Part shown: positions 54,635 to 63,809 of the stretch, in pieces
Layout: every line of letters begins with the position of its first letter
Position numbering within the stretch: position 1 is the stretch's first letter
From: Pseudomonadota bacterium
GTDB lineage: Bacteria; Pseudomonadota; Alphaproteobacteria; GCA-2746255
DNA length: 64,000 nucleotides
Direction: 5' to 3'
NCBI GenBank assembly: GCA_040752895.1
Contig: JBFMHN010000006.1
Location: 1-64,000 of the forward strand
The notes under the pieces: generated by a model
What the model saw: the letters and a program-made list of their open reading frames with translations, nothing else
Told to the model about the DNA's origin: nothing
Databases searched by the model: none
Program-made: the position numbers and the translations under genes

Positions 54635-55393
54635 TCAGCGATCGGACTCCTTGAGGGTCTTCGTCTTCCCCTCCGCCTTCCGGTCGTGCTTTTGCACATA
54701 CATTTCCCGGTCGGCCGCCTCGATCGCGCGGTCAATATCCTCCGTCCCCTCGAAGAGGTGCACACCATAGGAAACGGAAAGCGACATCGGTTTCCCCTTC
54801 CAATCGAAGGGGCTGGCCTCGATCAGCTCCGCCAGGGCGGCCGCTTTTTCCCGCCCCGCCTTGAGGCCGGTTTGGGCAAGCAGGACACCGAATTCATCCC
54901 CTCCCAGCCTTCCCAGGATGTCGGAATCGCGAACGTTGCCAAGGATAAGCTGGGTTACATGCCGAAGCGCCACATCGCCCGCCGCGTGGCCTTCCGAATC
55001 GTTGATCTGCTTCAACCCATCGAGATCGAAATAAAGGATGCAGCCGGTCGAGCCATAGCGTTCCGCATAGGACATCATCCGCGCCAGATGCCGAACGAAG
55101 GCGCGACGGTTGGCGATCGAAAGAAGCGGGTCGTGATCCGCCTCGTGCTCAAGCCTTCCCACGCGCTCCTTGAAAGCCGCAAGCTCGTGGCGCAGCCGGT
55201 CCACTTCCGCCATCAGATCGAGAAGGGCCGCCCGCACCTTCGGCGTGAGTTCCGCTTCCGGGATTCCCATGACGGAGGCGACGTCCTGGACGCCCTCAAG
55301 GGCGATGTCGGCCGTGCGGTCCGTCGCACGTTTCCCCCCAGCCGACGCCACCCCGGACACACCACGCAGCGGGTTGGTCTTTTCGACCTTCAT
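54635..55393 (-). CDS. GGDEF diguanylate cyclase
   Basis: 252 residues. An N-terminal helical region with a coiled coil (LLDLMAEVDRLRHELAAFKER, about 65-95) leads to the GGDEF domain (about 95-240): HDPLLSIANRRAFVRHL, LYFDLDGLKQINDSEGHAAGD, active site GRLGGDEFGVLL. An RDSD inhibitory site lies five residues before GGDEF, so product feedback is expected. It makes cyclic di-GMP from GTP. GGGAAGG precedes the ATG at 55393. The protein is probably cytoplasmic; no sensor domain is recognisable. Confidence 0.95.
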   Translation of the reverse strand: MKVEKTNPLRGVSGVASAGGKRATDRTADIALEGVQDVASVMGIPEAELTPKVRAALLDLMAEVDRLRHELAAFKERVGRLEHEADHDPLLSIANRRAFVRHLARMMSYAERYGSTGCILYFDLDGLKQINDSEGHAAGDVALRHVTQLILGNVRDSDILGRLGGDEFGVLLAQTGLKAGREKAAALAELIEASPFDWKGKPMSLSVSYGVHLFEGTEDIDRAIEAADREMYVQKHDRKAEGKTKTLKESDR

Positions 55394-55579
55394 GCCGCCT
55401 TCCCCACCCACCAGGCCAAAACAACAAAGCCAGGCGCAAGGCCCAGCCACTCCTTGAAACCCTAGCATAACACGTCCATCAAATCCTTAACGGAGCCGGC
55501 TTGCCTCGCAAGGGGCCCTCCCTTACATTGCGCCCTTTCCGGCACATCGCGCCCTTTTCGGCGCAGGCGAAAAGGCCGC

Positions 55580-56071
55580 ATGGGATCGAAAAAACCGCTG
55601 GTCGGCATTCTGATGGGCAGCCAGTCCGACTGGCAAACCATGCGGCACGCCGCCGAAGCCCTTGAGGAACTTGGCGTTCCTTACGAAAAGAAGATCGTCT
55701 CCGCCCACCGCACGCCGAAGCGGCTTTACGACTACGCGGCGGCGGCTCGCGAGCGGGGTCTTAAGGTGCTGATCGCCGGCGCCGGCGGAGCCGCCCACCT
55801 GCCCGGCATGGTCGCTGCCCTGACAGCCCTTCCGGTCCTCGGCGTGCCGGTCGAAACGAAGACGCTGAAAGGCCTCGACAGCCTGCTTTCGATCGCCCAG
55901 ATGCCCGGCGGCGTACCGGTCGGCACGTTAGCCGTCGGCAAGGCGGGCGCCAAGAACGCCGGACTCCTTGCCGCCGCCATCCTCGCCCTTTCCGACCCAA
56001 GGGTGGCAAAGACGCTTGACGCCTGGCGCAAAAAACAAACGGCGGGCGTCGCCAAGACGCCCAGCGACTGA
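55580..56071 (+). CDS. purE: N5-carboxyaminoimidazole ribonucleotide mutase
   Basis: 163 residues. [31 protein letters not shown] (catalytic His) and [18 protein letters not shown] are diagnostic for class I PurE. It converts N5-CAIR to CAIR in purine synthesis, receiving substrate from PurK. A second gene, purK, starts 8 bp downstream. Confidence 0.97.
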   Translation: MGSKKPLVGILMGSQSDWQTMRHAAEALEELGVPYEKKIVSAHRTPKRLYDYAAAARERGLKVLIAGAGGAAHLPGMVAALTALPVLGVPVETKTLKGLDSLLSIAQMPGGVPVGTLAVGKAGAKNAGLLAAAILALSDPRVAKTLDAWRKKQTAGVAKTPSD

Positions 56072-56078
56072 ACGCGCG

Positions 56079-57164
56079 ATGAGGAATTCGGTCCTGCCAC
56101 CGGGCGCAACGATCGGCATCTTCGGCGGCGGGCAGCTTGGCCGGATGACGGCGCTGGCGGCGGCCAAGCTTGGCTATCGCACCCATATCTTCGACCCCGA
56201 AGCGGACTGCCCGGCCGCCCAGGTCACGCCGTACCGCACGGTTGCCGCCTACGCCGACCTGGAGGCGCTGGCGAAATTCGCCGGCGCAATCGATGTCGCG
56301 ACCTTCGAATTCGAGAACGTACCGGCGGCGGCCCTGGCTGGCGTCGAGGCCCGGGTACCGGTCCGGCCGAAAAGAGAAATCCTCTGCATCGCCCAGGACC
56401 GCCTCCGGGAAAAAGACTTCCTGCGCGGGATCGGCGTGCCGACGGTCGCCTACGGGCGGGTGGAAACGGCGGCGGACATCGGCCGCCTGGCGCCTGAGAT
56501 CGGCTGGCCGGCGGTCCTCAAAGGGGCGCAACTCGGCTATGACGGCAAGGGCCAGCGCCTCCTCGACGCGACGACGGACGCGGCGGCCGTCTGGCGCGAG
56601 CTTGACGCGGAGTGCGCCATTCTCGAATCCTGGGTCGATTTCAAATGCGAAATATCCGTTCTCGTCGCGCGCGGCCTGCGTGGCGAAACGGCGACGTTTA
56701 CCCCGGCCGAGAACCGGCACGAAAACCACGTTCTCCGCGAGACAATCGCGCCCGCCACCTGCGCGCCGGAAACCAGCCGGAAAGCGCAGGCCGTCGCGGA
56801 AAAGATCGCCGTCGCACTCGACCTCGAAGGCCTGCTCGCGGTCGAGTTCTTCGTCACCAAAGAAAACGGGCTTCTGGTGAACGAGCTTGCCCCGCGCCCC
56901 CACAATTCCGGCCACTGGACGATGGATGCCTGCGCGACCAGCCAGTTCGAACAGTTCGTCCGCGCCATTGCCGGCCTTCCTCTGGGCGCGACGGAACGCC
57001 ATTCGGACGCCGTCATGACGAATTTGCTAGGCGCGGAGGTCGAACGCTGGCGGGAGATCGCCGCCGAACCGGGGGCAAGCCTCCATCTCTACGGCAAGAA
57101 AGAAGCGCGCCCGGGCCGCAAGATGGGACACGTCACGAAGCTCTTGCCGAAGACCGGCCCTTAG
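56079..57164 (+). CDS. purK: N5-carboxyaminoimidazole ribonucleotide synthase
   Basis: 361 residues, ATP-grasp. TIGIFGGGQLGRMTALAAAKLG, FEFENVPAAAL, VLKGAQLGYDGKGQ and VNELAPRPHNSGHWTMDAC are intact, along with a metal-binding EFFV segment. It carboxylates AIR with bicarbonate and ATP. The ATG at 56079 is used; the longer reading is inside purE. The stop overlaps the convergent COQ9 stop by four bases. Confidence 0.96.
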   Translation: MRNSVLPPGATIGIFGGGQLGRMTALAAAKLGYRTHIFDPEADCPAAQVTPYRTVAAYADLEALAKFAGAIDVATFEFENVPAAALAGVEARVPVRPKREILCIAQDRLREKDFLRGIGVPTVAYGRVETAADIGRLAPEIGWPAVLKGAQLGYDGKGQRLLDATTDAAAVWRELDAECAILESWVDFKCEISVLVARGLRGETATFTPAENRHENHVLRETIAPATCAPETSRKAQAVAEKIAVALDLEGLLAVEFFVTKENGLLVNELAPRPHNSGHWTMDACATSQFEQFVRAIAGLPLGATERHSDAVMTNLLGAEVERWREIAAEPGASLHLYGKKEARPGRKMGHVTKLLPKTGP

Positions 57165-57826
57165 CGCCGCGCCGCCCATCGCCGCTTGAGCGGCCCCGTT
57201 ACGCAACCGACCAGCTTTTCGGCCCGCCCGCGGATTTCCGGGATCCGCATGACGTCGGCGATGCGGCGGTCGAGGAACGCCCACGTATCGGCGAAACCCT
57301 CCGAAGAATCGTTCAGCCAGCAAAAGAAGGTCGAGGCGTAAACGCCGGCGAGCAGGCTGCGCTTCGTGTAGTAGCTGAAATCCGCCGAGCGGTCGCCGAG
57401 CGCATGCCAGATGGCGTCCGCCGTCCGCCAGACGGCCGCCGCCGCCAAAGGGGCGTTCGGGGGCAGCAGGAGATAGCTGGCCAAGCGCCGCGAAGCTTCG
57501 CGGCGGGAGGCGTTCTGTTCAAGCCGGGTGCGGATGGCCAAGGCGACACGGTCGCGGAACCGCATGGCGCCGAGGTCCTTCGTCTTGAGGGCCGTCACCA
57601 TCTGGCGATCCGAGATATCCATGAAATAGCGGAAGAGGTCGGCCGGCCCGCGCGGAAAGGCCTGCAAAAGAACGGCGTCCGGGACGCCCGCTTCCTTGGC
57701 CCCCATCTGCAAGGCTCGCGCCGACCACCCCTCGAAGGGAACGTGGCGAAGGGTGGCTTCGAGAATCGCAACTTTCGCCTTTCCAAGCTCCGCGCCCGCC
57801 TCCGCGTCGTGTTTTGCAACCGTCAT
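57161..57826 (-). CDS. COQ9-family protein
   Basis: 221 residues. The N-terminal TetR-like fold (AILEATLRHVPFEGWSARAL, about 15-80) and C-terminal COQ9 domain (TADAIWHALGDRSADFSYYTKRSLLAGVYASTFFCWLND) match the ubiquinone-biosynthesis accessory family, which presents quinone precursors to COQ7. GGGGA precedes the ATG at 57826. It is 10 bp downstream of def and on the opposite strand to rpsU, the usual alphaproteobacterial neighbourhood. Confidence 0.9.
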   Translation of the reverse strand: MTVAKHDAEAGAELGKAKVAILEATLRHVPFEGWSARALQMGAKEAGVPDAVLLQAFPRGPADLFRYFMDISDRQMVTALKTKDLGAMRFRDRVALAIRTRLEQNASRREASRRLASYLLLPPNAPLAAAAVWRTADAIWHALGDRSADFSYYTKRSLLAGVYASTFFCWLNDSSEGFADTWAFLDRRIADVMRIPEIRGRAEKLVGCVTGPLKRRWAARR

Positions 57827-57836
57827 CTCGCGTCCC

Positions 57837-58370
57837 CTATAAGGCTTCCAGGGTCTTTTCCATCTCGTCGATATAGCCGAAGGCGGCCAGGTCCCGCATG
57901 CGCATCGGATAAAGCACGCCATCCAGATGGTCCGCCTCGTGCTGGATGACGCGGGCATGATAGCCGCTTGCCTCGCGGATGACCGCCTCCCCTTCCGGCG
58001 TCACCCCATGGTAGCGCACGCGCCGGTAGCGCGGAACAAAGCCCGCCATGCCGGGAAGCGAGAGGCAGCCTTCCCAGCCTTCTTCCATTTCCTCCCCAAG
58101 CGGCTCGACGACGGGGTTGACGAGAACGGTGAGCGGCACGGCATGCGCCGCCTCGGTTTCGGAAAGCCTGGAGGCGGGCACTTCGAAGATGAGGACGCGC
58201 TTTCCCACCCCGATCTGGGGAGCGGCCAGGCCGACGCCGCCGGCTTGCCGCATCGTCTCGATCAGGTCGAGGACGAGGGCCGCGACCTCGGGCGAGGTCG
58301 GGTCCTCCACGGTTTCCGCGATCCGGCGCAGAACCGGATGTCCCATGCGAGCGATTTCACGAACGGCCAT
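57837..58370 (-). CDS. def: Peptide deformylase
   Basis: 177 residues. All three motifs are present: GVGLAAPQIGV, EGCLSLPG (zinc/iron Cys) and HEADHLDGVLY (two His and catalytic Glu). It removes the formyl group from nascent proteins. Relatives often sit beside fmt; here it lies between rpsU (divergent) and COQ9. It may be one of several deformylases in the genome. Confidence 0.95.
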   Translation of the reverse strand: MAVREIARMGHPVLRRIAETVEDPTSPEVAALVLDLIETMRQAGGVGLAAPQIGVGKRVLIFEVPASRLSETEAAHAVPLTVLVNPVVEPLGEEMEEGWEGCLSLPGMAGFVPRYRRVRYHGVTPEGEAVIREASGYHARVIQHEADHLDGVLYPMRMRDLAAFGYIDEMEKTLEAL

Positions 58371-58534
58371 TTCCTTACTATGGGGTCACGCCATTCCCAC
58401 TGCTAGGGCATATTTCCCCAGAAAGTGGTGGAAAACGGCGGGCTTTGGCCAGACCCCCCTTCCCAAACAAACGGCGCCGTGCTATGAAGCGCCCCACTTA
58501 GGGAGTCCGTCGTTCATTCGGGTCTTAAAACAGG

Positions 58535-58554
58535 CCGTTTCCCAAGGGAAACGG
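58535..58554 (+). promoter_or_regulatory. Hairpin overlapping the rpsU ribosome-binding site
   Basis: CCGTTTCCC / GGGAAACGG with AA between forms a perfect 9-bp inverted repeat. The last two stem bases are the first G of the GGGGGAG Shine-Dalgarno (58553-58559) of rpsU. It could restrict translation of rpsU or terminate weakly. Confidence 0.55.
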
Positions 58555-58565
58555 GGGAGTGGCAT

Positions 58566-58766
58566 TTGCAAGTTACGGTTCGCGACAACAACGTCGATCA
58601 GGCGCTTCGGGTGCTGAAGAAGAAGATGCAGCGCGAGGGCATTTTCCGCGAGATGAAGATGCGCCGCGCCTACGAAAAGCCGTCCGAGCGCCGCGCCCGC
58701 GAACACGCCGAGGCTATTCGCCGCGCCCGCAAGATGGAACGCAAGCGGCTAGAACGCGAACTCTAA
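58566..58766 (+). CDS. rpsU: 30S ribosomal protein S21
   Basis: 66 residues: [24 protein letters not shown] is the S21 signature, followed by a basic tail [21 protein letters not shown]. The start is TTG at 58566 with GGGGGAG seven bases upstream; no ATG or GTG is better placed. S21 helps initiation at the anti-Shine-Dalgarno region. Followed by a strong terminator. Confidence 0.95.
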   Translation: MQVTVRDNNVDQALRVLKKKMQREGIFREMKMRRAYEKPSERRAREHAEAIRRARKMERKRLEREL

Positions 58767-58792
58767 AGAAACGCCGCGGCCCCCGACGAAGT

Positions 58793-58824
58793 AACCCCTC
58801 ACGCCTTGGCGCGAGGGGTTTTTT
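58793..58824 (+). terminator. rpsU terminator
   Basis: Stem AACCCCTC / GAGGGGTT (58793-58800 and 58813-58820) with inner CGCC/GGCG pairing and a TT loop, followed by TTTTTT. It starts 26 bp after the rpsU stop. Confidence 0.9.
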
Positions 58825-58842
58825 ATTTTCAAAAGCGCACGC

Positions 58843-58870
58843 AAAAAAAACGGCGGGGACAACCCCGCCG
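58843..58870 (-). terminator. pnt operon terminator
   Basis: On the minus strand CGGCGGGG / CCCCGCCG (58851-58870, loop of four) is followed by eight T residues (58843-58850). It lies 25 bp after the pntB stop. Confidence 0.93.
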
Positions 58871-58895
58871 CTTGCAACGCCCGCCTCATGCCGTC

Positions 58896-60284
58896 CTAGT
58901 GGAACGCCTTCACGATATCTTCCACGACTTTCTTGGCGTCTCCGAACAGCATCATCGTATTTTCCCGATAGAAGAGCTCATTGCCAACCCCGGCGTAGCC
59001 GGCCGCCATAGAACGCTTCACGAATAAAATAGTCTTCGCGTTCTCGACGTCGAGGATCGGCATGCCGTAAATCGGGCTCGCAGGATCCGTCTTCGCCGCC
59101 GGATTCGTCACGTCGTTGGCGCCGATCACGAAGGCGACATCGGTCGAGGAAAAATCCCGGTTGATTTCCTCAAGCTCGAAAACCTCGTCGTAAGGCACGT
59201 TCGCCTCCGCCAAGAGAACGTTCATATGTCCCGGCATGCGCCCGGCGACGGGGTGAATGGCGTAGCTGACCTTTACCCCCTCCGCCTTCAGAAGGTCCGC
59301 CATCTCGCGGAGCGCATGCTGCGCCTGGGCGACGGCCATGCCGTAGCCCGGCACGATGATGACGGAGGAAGCGTTCTTTAGGATGAAAGCGGCATCGTCC
59401 CCGCTGCCCACCTTCACCGGCCGGTCGCCGGCCGCGGCGGAAGCCGCTTGGCCTTCGCCGCCGAAGCCGCCGAGAACGACGTTAAAGATCGAACGGTTCA
59501 TCCCCTTGCACATGATGTAGCTGAGGATGGCGCCCGAGGAACCGACCAAGGCGCCGGTGACGATGAGGAGGTGGTTGTCGAGCGTGAACCCGATGCCGCA
59601 GGCCGCCCACCCCGAATAGGAGTTCAGCATCGAGATCACGACCGGCATATCGGCGCCGCCGATCGGCACGATGAGGAGGAACCCGATCAGGAAGGCAAGG
59701 GCCGCCATCGCCCAGAAGACCGGGACCGATTCGTTCGTCGCGAAATAGGCGGTCAGGCCTATGATCGCGACGCCGATAAGCGCGTTCAGCGGGTGCTGCC
59801 CCGGAAAGACCAGCGGCGAACCGGAAACCAGCCCCTGCAGCTTGGCGAAGGCGACGATCGAGCCGGAGAAGGTGATCGCGCCGACCACCATGCCGATCCC
59901 CATCTCGATCCGGTTCGAAACCGGGATCGCGCCGACCTCGCCGATGCCATAGGCCGCCGGCGCGTATAGGGCGGCGGCGGCGACGAGGACAGCGGTCAGA
60001 CCGACCAGACTGTGGAACGCCGCCACGAGCTGCGGCAAGGCCGTCATCTGGATGCGAAACGCGATGACGGCGCCGATGCCGCCACCGATGAGAATGCCAA
60101 GGACGATGAGCGAGTAGCTGACAACAGCCGGCGACAGCAGTGTTGTCGCCACGGCGATCGCCATGCCGAGGACGCCATAGATGTTGCCGGCCCGCGCCGT
60201 GACCGGCGAGGAAAGACCCCGGAGCGCCATGATGAAGAAGACCGAGGCGGCGAGATAGGCAAGCGCCGTAGTGGTTGCGGTCAC
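58896..60284 (-). CDS. pntB: NAD(P) transhydrogenase subunit beta
   Basis: 462 residues. Eight or so membrane helices (about 5-270) are followed by the NADP-binding domain III: VIIVPGYGMAVAQAQHALREM, HPVAGRMPGHMNVLLAEANVPYDEV and GANDVTNPAAKTDPASPIYGMPILDV. It couples hydride transfer to proton flow for NADPH supply. Third gene of the alpha1-alpha2-beta set, 15 bp after the alpha2 gene. Confidence 0.97.
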   Translation of the reverse strand: MTATTTALAYLAASVFFIMALRGLSSPVTARAGNIYGVLGMAIAVATTLLSPAVVSYSLIVLGILIGGGIGAVIAFRIQMTALPQLVAAFHSLVGLTAVLVAAAALYAPAAYGIGEVGAIPVSNRIEMGIGMVVGAITFSGSIVAFAKLQGLVSGSPLVFPGQHPLNALIGVAIIGLTAYFATNESVPVFWAMAALAFLIGFLLIVPIGGADMPVVISMLNSYSGWAACGIGFTLDNHLLIVTGALVGSSGAILSYIMCKGMNRSIFNVVLGGFGGEGQAASAAAGDRPVKVGSGDDAAFILKNASSVIIVPGYGMAVAQAQHALREMADLLKAEGVKVSYAIHPVAGRMPGHMNVLLAEANVPYDEVFELEEINRDFSSTDVAFVIGANDVTNPAAKTDPASPIYGMPILDVENAKTILFVKRSMAAGYAGVGNELFYRENTMMLFGDAKKVVEDIVKAFH

Positions 60285-60299
60285 GCTTTTCTCCCCCTC

Positions 60300-60641
60300 T
60301 TAACCTTTTTTCCGGTACATCCGCAGCATGCGCTGCGTCACGATGAAGCCGCCGAAGATGTTGATGGAAGCGAGAACCACACCTGCAAAACCGGCCAGTT
60401 TCGAAAACGTCGTTTCCATCGGCCCTGCCGCGATCAAGGCGCCGACGATGATGACGCTGGAGATGGCGTTGGTGACGGACATCAGCGGCGAATGCAGCGC
60501 CGGCGTCACGTTCCAGACGACGTAATAGCCGACGAAGATCGCCAGAACAAAGATCGTCAGCGCAAAGACAAAGGGGTCCGCATGGGCCGTCCCGCCCACC
60601 GCCTTCGTCGCAGTTTCCATCATTGCCTGCATGTTTTCCAT
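60300..60641 (-). CDS. pntAB: NAD(P) transhydrogenase subunit alpha part 2
   Basis: 113 residues, the separate membrane part of the alpha subunit (domain IIa). Hydrophobic segments are VFALTIFVLAIFVGYYVVWNV, LMSVTNAISSVIIVGALIA and LAGFAGVVLASINIFGGF. The split of alpha into two genes is normal for Rhodospirillum-type transhydrogenases. Four bases separate it from pntAA. Confidence 0.95.
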   Translation of the reverse strand: MENMQAMMETATKAVGGTAHADPFVFALTIFVLAIFVGYYVVWNVTPALHSPLMSVTNAISSVIIVGALIAAGPMETTFSKLAGFAGVVLASINIFGGFIVTQRMLRMYRKKG

Positions 60642-60644
60642 GGC

Positions 60645-61799
60645 TTATGCCCCCTTTCCGGAGAAGGCGGGATGAACGACCGCGCCGCCTTGCGTTAACA
60701 GCGTTCCCTTGATCACCTCGTCGGCCGGATCAATTTTCAGCGCTTTGGTTTCCTTGTCGACGAGAGGGGTGAGAAAGTTCACGAGGTTCTTCGCGTATAG
60801 CTGGCTCGCATCCTCGGCTATTCGGCTCGGCACGTTCGGATAGGCGACGATCGTCACGCCATAGGCCTCGACGATGCCGGGTTCGCTGAGTTCGCAATTG
60901 CCGTTGGCCTCGATCGCCAGATCCACGATGACGGAACCCGGCTTCATGTCGCGCACCATCGCTTCGGTGATGAGGATCGGCGCGCGCTTGCCGGGAATCA
61001 ACGCCGTCGTGATGACGATGTCCTGCTTCTTGAGGGTCGCGTGGATAAGATCGGCCTGCTTCTTCTTATAGTCCTCGCTCATTTCCTTCGCATAGCCGGC
61101 CGCGGTTTCGGCCGCGCTTGTTTCTTCCGACTTGACCTCGACGAAGGTGGCGCCCAGGCTTTCGACCTGTTCCTTGACGGCCGGACGCACGTCGAAGGCG
61201 GAGACGATCCCGCCAAGCCGCCGCGCCGTCGCGATCGCCTGCAAACCCGCCACCCCCGCCCCCAGAATAAGGACGCGCGCCGGCGCCACCGTGCCGGCCG
61301 CCGTCATCATCATCGGCATCGCCCGGCCGAACACGTTGCACGCCTCGAAGACGGCGCGGTAGCCGGCGAGGTTGCTCTGGGAGGAAAGAACGTCCATGCT
61401 CTGCGCCCGCGTGATACGCGGCAGAAGCTCCATCGCGAAGGCATCCACCTTCGCTTTTGCATAAGCCTCGAGCTGCTTCGGATCGGCGTAAGGGGCGAGC
61501 ATGCCGATCAGCTTCGCCCCCGCCTTGAGGTAGGACAGTTCGTCCGGCCCGTCTTCTTCCTGCGTCAGCGGCCGCTGAACCTTGAGCACGATGTCGGCGT
61601 CGCAAAGGGTGGCCTTCTCGTCGGCGGCAAGCGTTGCACCCGCCGCTTCATAGGCCGAATCGCGAAAGGAGGCGTCAGCGCCGGCGTCCGTCTCGACGAC
61701 GACCTCGAAGCCGAGGCCGATCAGCTTCTTTACCGAATCGGGCGTTGCCGCGACGCGCTTCTCATGCGCGCGCCGCTCCTTCGGAATACCAATTTTCAT
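60645..61799 (-). CDS. pntAA: NAD(P) transhydrogenase subunit alpha part 1
   Basis: 384 residues, soluble domain I. MKIGIPKERRAHEKRVAATPDSVKKL begins the alanine-dehydrogenase-like fold; ARVLILGAGVAGLQAIATARRLGG binds NAD(H). LDIEANGNCELSEPG and the C-terminal conserved helix region are intact. The ATG at 61799 fits the family and follows GAGGCTGG; the longer upstream reading is unsupported. First gene of the pnt operon. Confidence 0.96.
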   Translation of the reverse strand: MKIGIPKERRAHEKRVAATPDSVKKLIGLGFEVVVETDAGADASFRDSAYEAAGATLAADEKATLCDADIVLKVQRPLTQEEDGPDELSYLKAGAKLIGMLAPYADPKQLEAYAKAKVDAFAMELLPRITRAQSMDVLSSQSNLAGYRAVFEACNVFGRAMPMMMTAAGTVAPARVLILGAGVAGLQAIATARRLGGIVSAFDVRPAVKEQVESLGATFVEVKSEETSAAETAAGYAKEMSEDYKKKQADLIHATLKKQDIVITTALIPGKRAPILITEAMVRDMKPGSVIVDLAIEANGNCELSEPGIVEAYGVTIVAYPNVPSRIAEDASQLYAKNLVNFLTPLVDKETKALKIDPADEVIKGTLLTQGGAVVHPAFSGKGA

Positions 61800-61915
61800 T
61801 ACCAGCCTCGCCTCTTCCTGCCTGCTACCCGCAGCCCGCTCGCAAAAGTCGCCGAGTGTGACCTGTTCGATCGCGTTTGCCAAGGGGGCGACCAGGCCCT
61901 AACCGGGCCCCACGC

Positions 61916-63700
61916 CTACGACAGCGTTTCCAACTCGTCGAGAAGGCCGGCGATGACGTCAAGGCCGCGTCCCCAGAAGGCCGGGTCCGAAGCGTCCAGC
62001 CCGAAGGGGGCCAGTAATTCCCGATGCCGGCGGGTGCCGCCGGCCTTGAGCAGGTCGAGGTATTTCTCGGCGAAGCCCGCCTCGGCACCCTCATAGACGG
62101 CGTAGAGGGAATTCACCAGGCAGTCCCCGAAGGCATAGGCGTAGACGTAGAAGGGGGAATGGAGGAAATGGGGAATGTAGGTCCAGAAGACTTCGTAGCC
62201 CTTCTCGAAACGCAGGGCCGGGCCCAAGCTTTCCCTTTGCACGTCGAGCCAGATTTCCGACAGCCGGTCGGCCGCAAGCTCGCCCGCGCGGCGCGCGTCA
62301 TGGACGCGTTCCTCGAAGCTGTGGAAGGCGATCTGGCGGACCACCGTGTTCAGCATGTCCTCGATCTTCATGGCCAGCAGATTCCGCCGGCGGACGGCGT
62401 TTTTCTCGGCCGCGAGCAGCCGCCGGAAGGTCAGCATCTCGCCGAACACGGAAGCCGTCTCGGCAAGGGTGAGCGGCGTTTCCGAAAGCAGCAAGCCTTG
62501 CGGGCCGGCCAGCACCTGATGGACGCCATGACCGAGTTCGTGGGCCAGCGTCATCACGTCTCGCGGCTTGCCCTGGTAGTTCAACAGCAGATAGGGATGC
62601 GCCGAAGGCACCGTCGGGTGGGCGAAGGCGCCGGACGCCTTGCCTGGCCGGGGGGCGGCGTCGATCCAGGCCGAGTCGAAGAAAAGCCGGCCCACTTCCG
62701 CCAGCTTCGGCGTGAAGGCGGCGTAGGCTTCGAGCACGGTCGTCACCGCTTCCGCCCATGGAATCGGGCGCGTCTCCGCATCCGGCCATGGCGCGTTGCG
62801 GTCCCAGGTATCGAGCTTCTCCTGCCCGAAGGCGCGCGCCTTCAGGGCGTAGTAGCGGTGCGAAAGTTTCGGGTAAGCGTCGCGGACGGCGGTGACAAGG
62901 GCGTTCACGACCTCGTCCTCGACGTGGTTCTCGAGGTTGCGCGCCGAAACGGGTCTTGGGAAGTGACGCCATTCGTCCTCGATCGCCTTGTCCTTGGCGA
63001 GCGTGTTCGTGATCAGGGCAAAAAGTCGAACGTTCTCGCCGAGGACCTTCCCCAACGCCTGCGCCGCCTTCTTCCGAAGCGCCCCGTCCGGGCTGCTGAG
63101 AAGGTCGAGCGTCTCCGTCTCCGTCAGGAGTTTGCCGTCGACGGAAAAACGAAGGGCCGCCATCGTCTCGTCGAAAAGCCGCACCCAGGCGGCGCGCCCC
63201 GCAAGCTGCTTCTGATAGAGAAGCTTCTCAACCTCGTCGGACAATTGATGCGGACGAAAGACGCGAACATCCCGAAGCCACGGCGCGTAGCGGGCAAGTG
63301 CCGGGGCTTGCAGCTTCTCGGCCAGCGCCGCGTCCGAAAGGCGATTGATCTCAAGCGTGAAGAACAGAAGGTCGGTGCCGATCGCGTTCGTCTGTTCCTG
63401 CATGTTCTGCAGGAACGTGCCGGAGCTTGCGTCCGACACGTCCGCGGCATAGCGAAGGTAGGCGTAGGCCAGGACGCGGCCGATGCTTTCCTGAATTTTT
63501 TCATAGGCCGCGACCGCCTCGCCGAGGGCCTGGCCGGGCATCGCCGCGAGCTTGCCGGCGTGGGCCTCGCGGAAAGCCTTCGCCGCCGCAGCCGCCGAGC
63601 CGAGGTCGGCCGCAAGTTCCGGCGCGTCCGCACCGGCATAGAGACCCGCGAGATCCCATTCCGGAAGCCTGCCCAGTGGCGTGGCGCGGCTTTCCTCCAT
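61916..63700 (-). CDS. pepF: M3-family oligoendopeptidase F
   Basis: 594 residues. LPEWDLAGLYAG at the start and the zinc motif MTLAHELGHGVHQVL (about residue 385) with the downstream Glu in SVFGEM define the M3B/PepF type. It is a cytoplasmic zinc peptidase that degrades peptides of about 7-17 residues, recycling proteolytic products. It is transcribed before pntAA with a 116-bp gap; an independent transcript is likely. The divergent promoter region with the acyl-CoA synthetase is 109 bp. Confidence 0.95.
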   Translation of the reverse strand: MEESRATPLGRLPEWDLAGLYAGADAPELAADLGSAAAAAKAFREAHAGKLAAMPGQALGEAVAAYEKIQESIGRVLAYAYLRYAADVSDASSGTFLQNMQEQTNAIGTDLLFFTLEINRLSDAALAEKLQAPALARYAPWLRDVRVFRPHQLSDEVEKLLYQKQLAGRAAWVRLFDETMAALRFSVDGKLLTETETLDLLSSPDGALRKKAAQALGKVLGENVRLFALITNTLAKDKAIEDEWRHFPRPVSARNLENHVEDEVVNALVTAVRDAYPKLSHRYYALKARAFGQEKLDTWDRNAPWPDAETRPIPWAEAVTTVLEAYAAFTPKLAEVGRLFFDSAWIDAAPRPGKASGAFAHPTVPSAHPYLLLNYQGKPRDVMTLAHELGHGVHQVLAGPQGLLLSETPLTLAETASVFGEMLTFRRLLAAEKNAVRRRNLLAMKIEDMLNTVVRQIAFHSFEERVHDARRAGELAADRLSEIWLDVQRESLGPALRFEKGYEVFWTYIPHFLHSPFYVYAYAFGDCLVNSLYAVYEGAEAGFAEKYLDLLKAGGTRRHRELLAPFGLDASDPAFWGRGLDVIAGLLDELETLS

Positions 63701-63809
63701 CGTTTTTCCTCCTGCGATTCCGGTTTCTTGAAGGGGCGCGATTGCCCCTCCCCCTGTCTCGCATTAAACCATAAGCAGAAAAGGAGCGGCCGACTAAGTG
63801 GGGGGAGAG

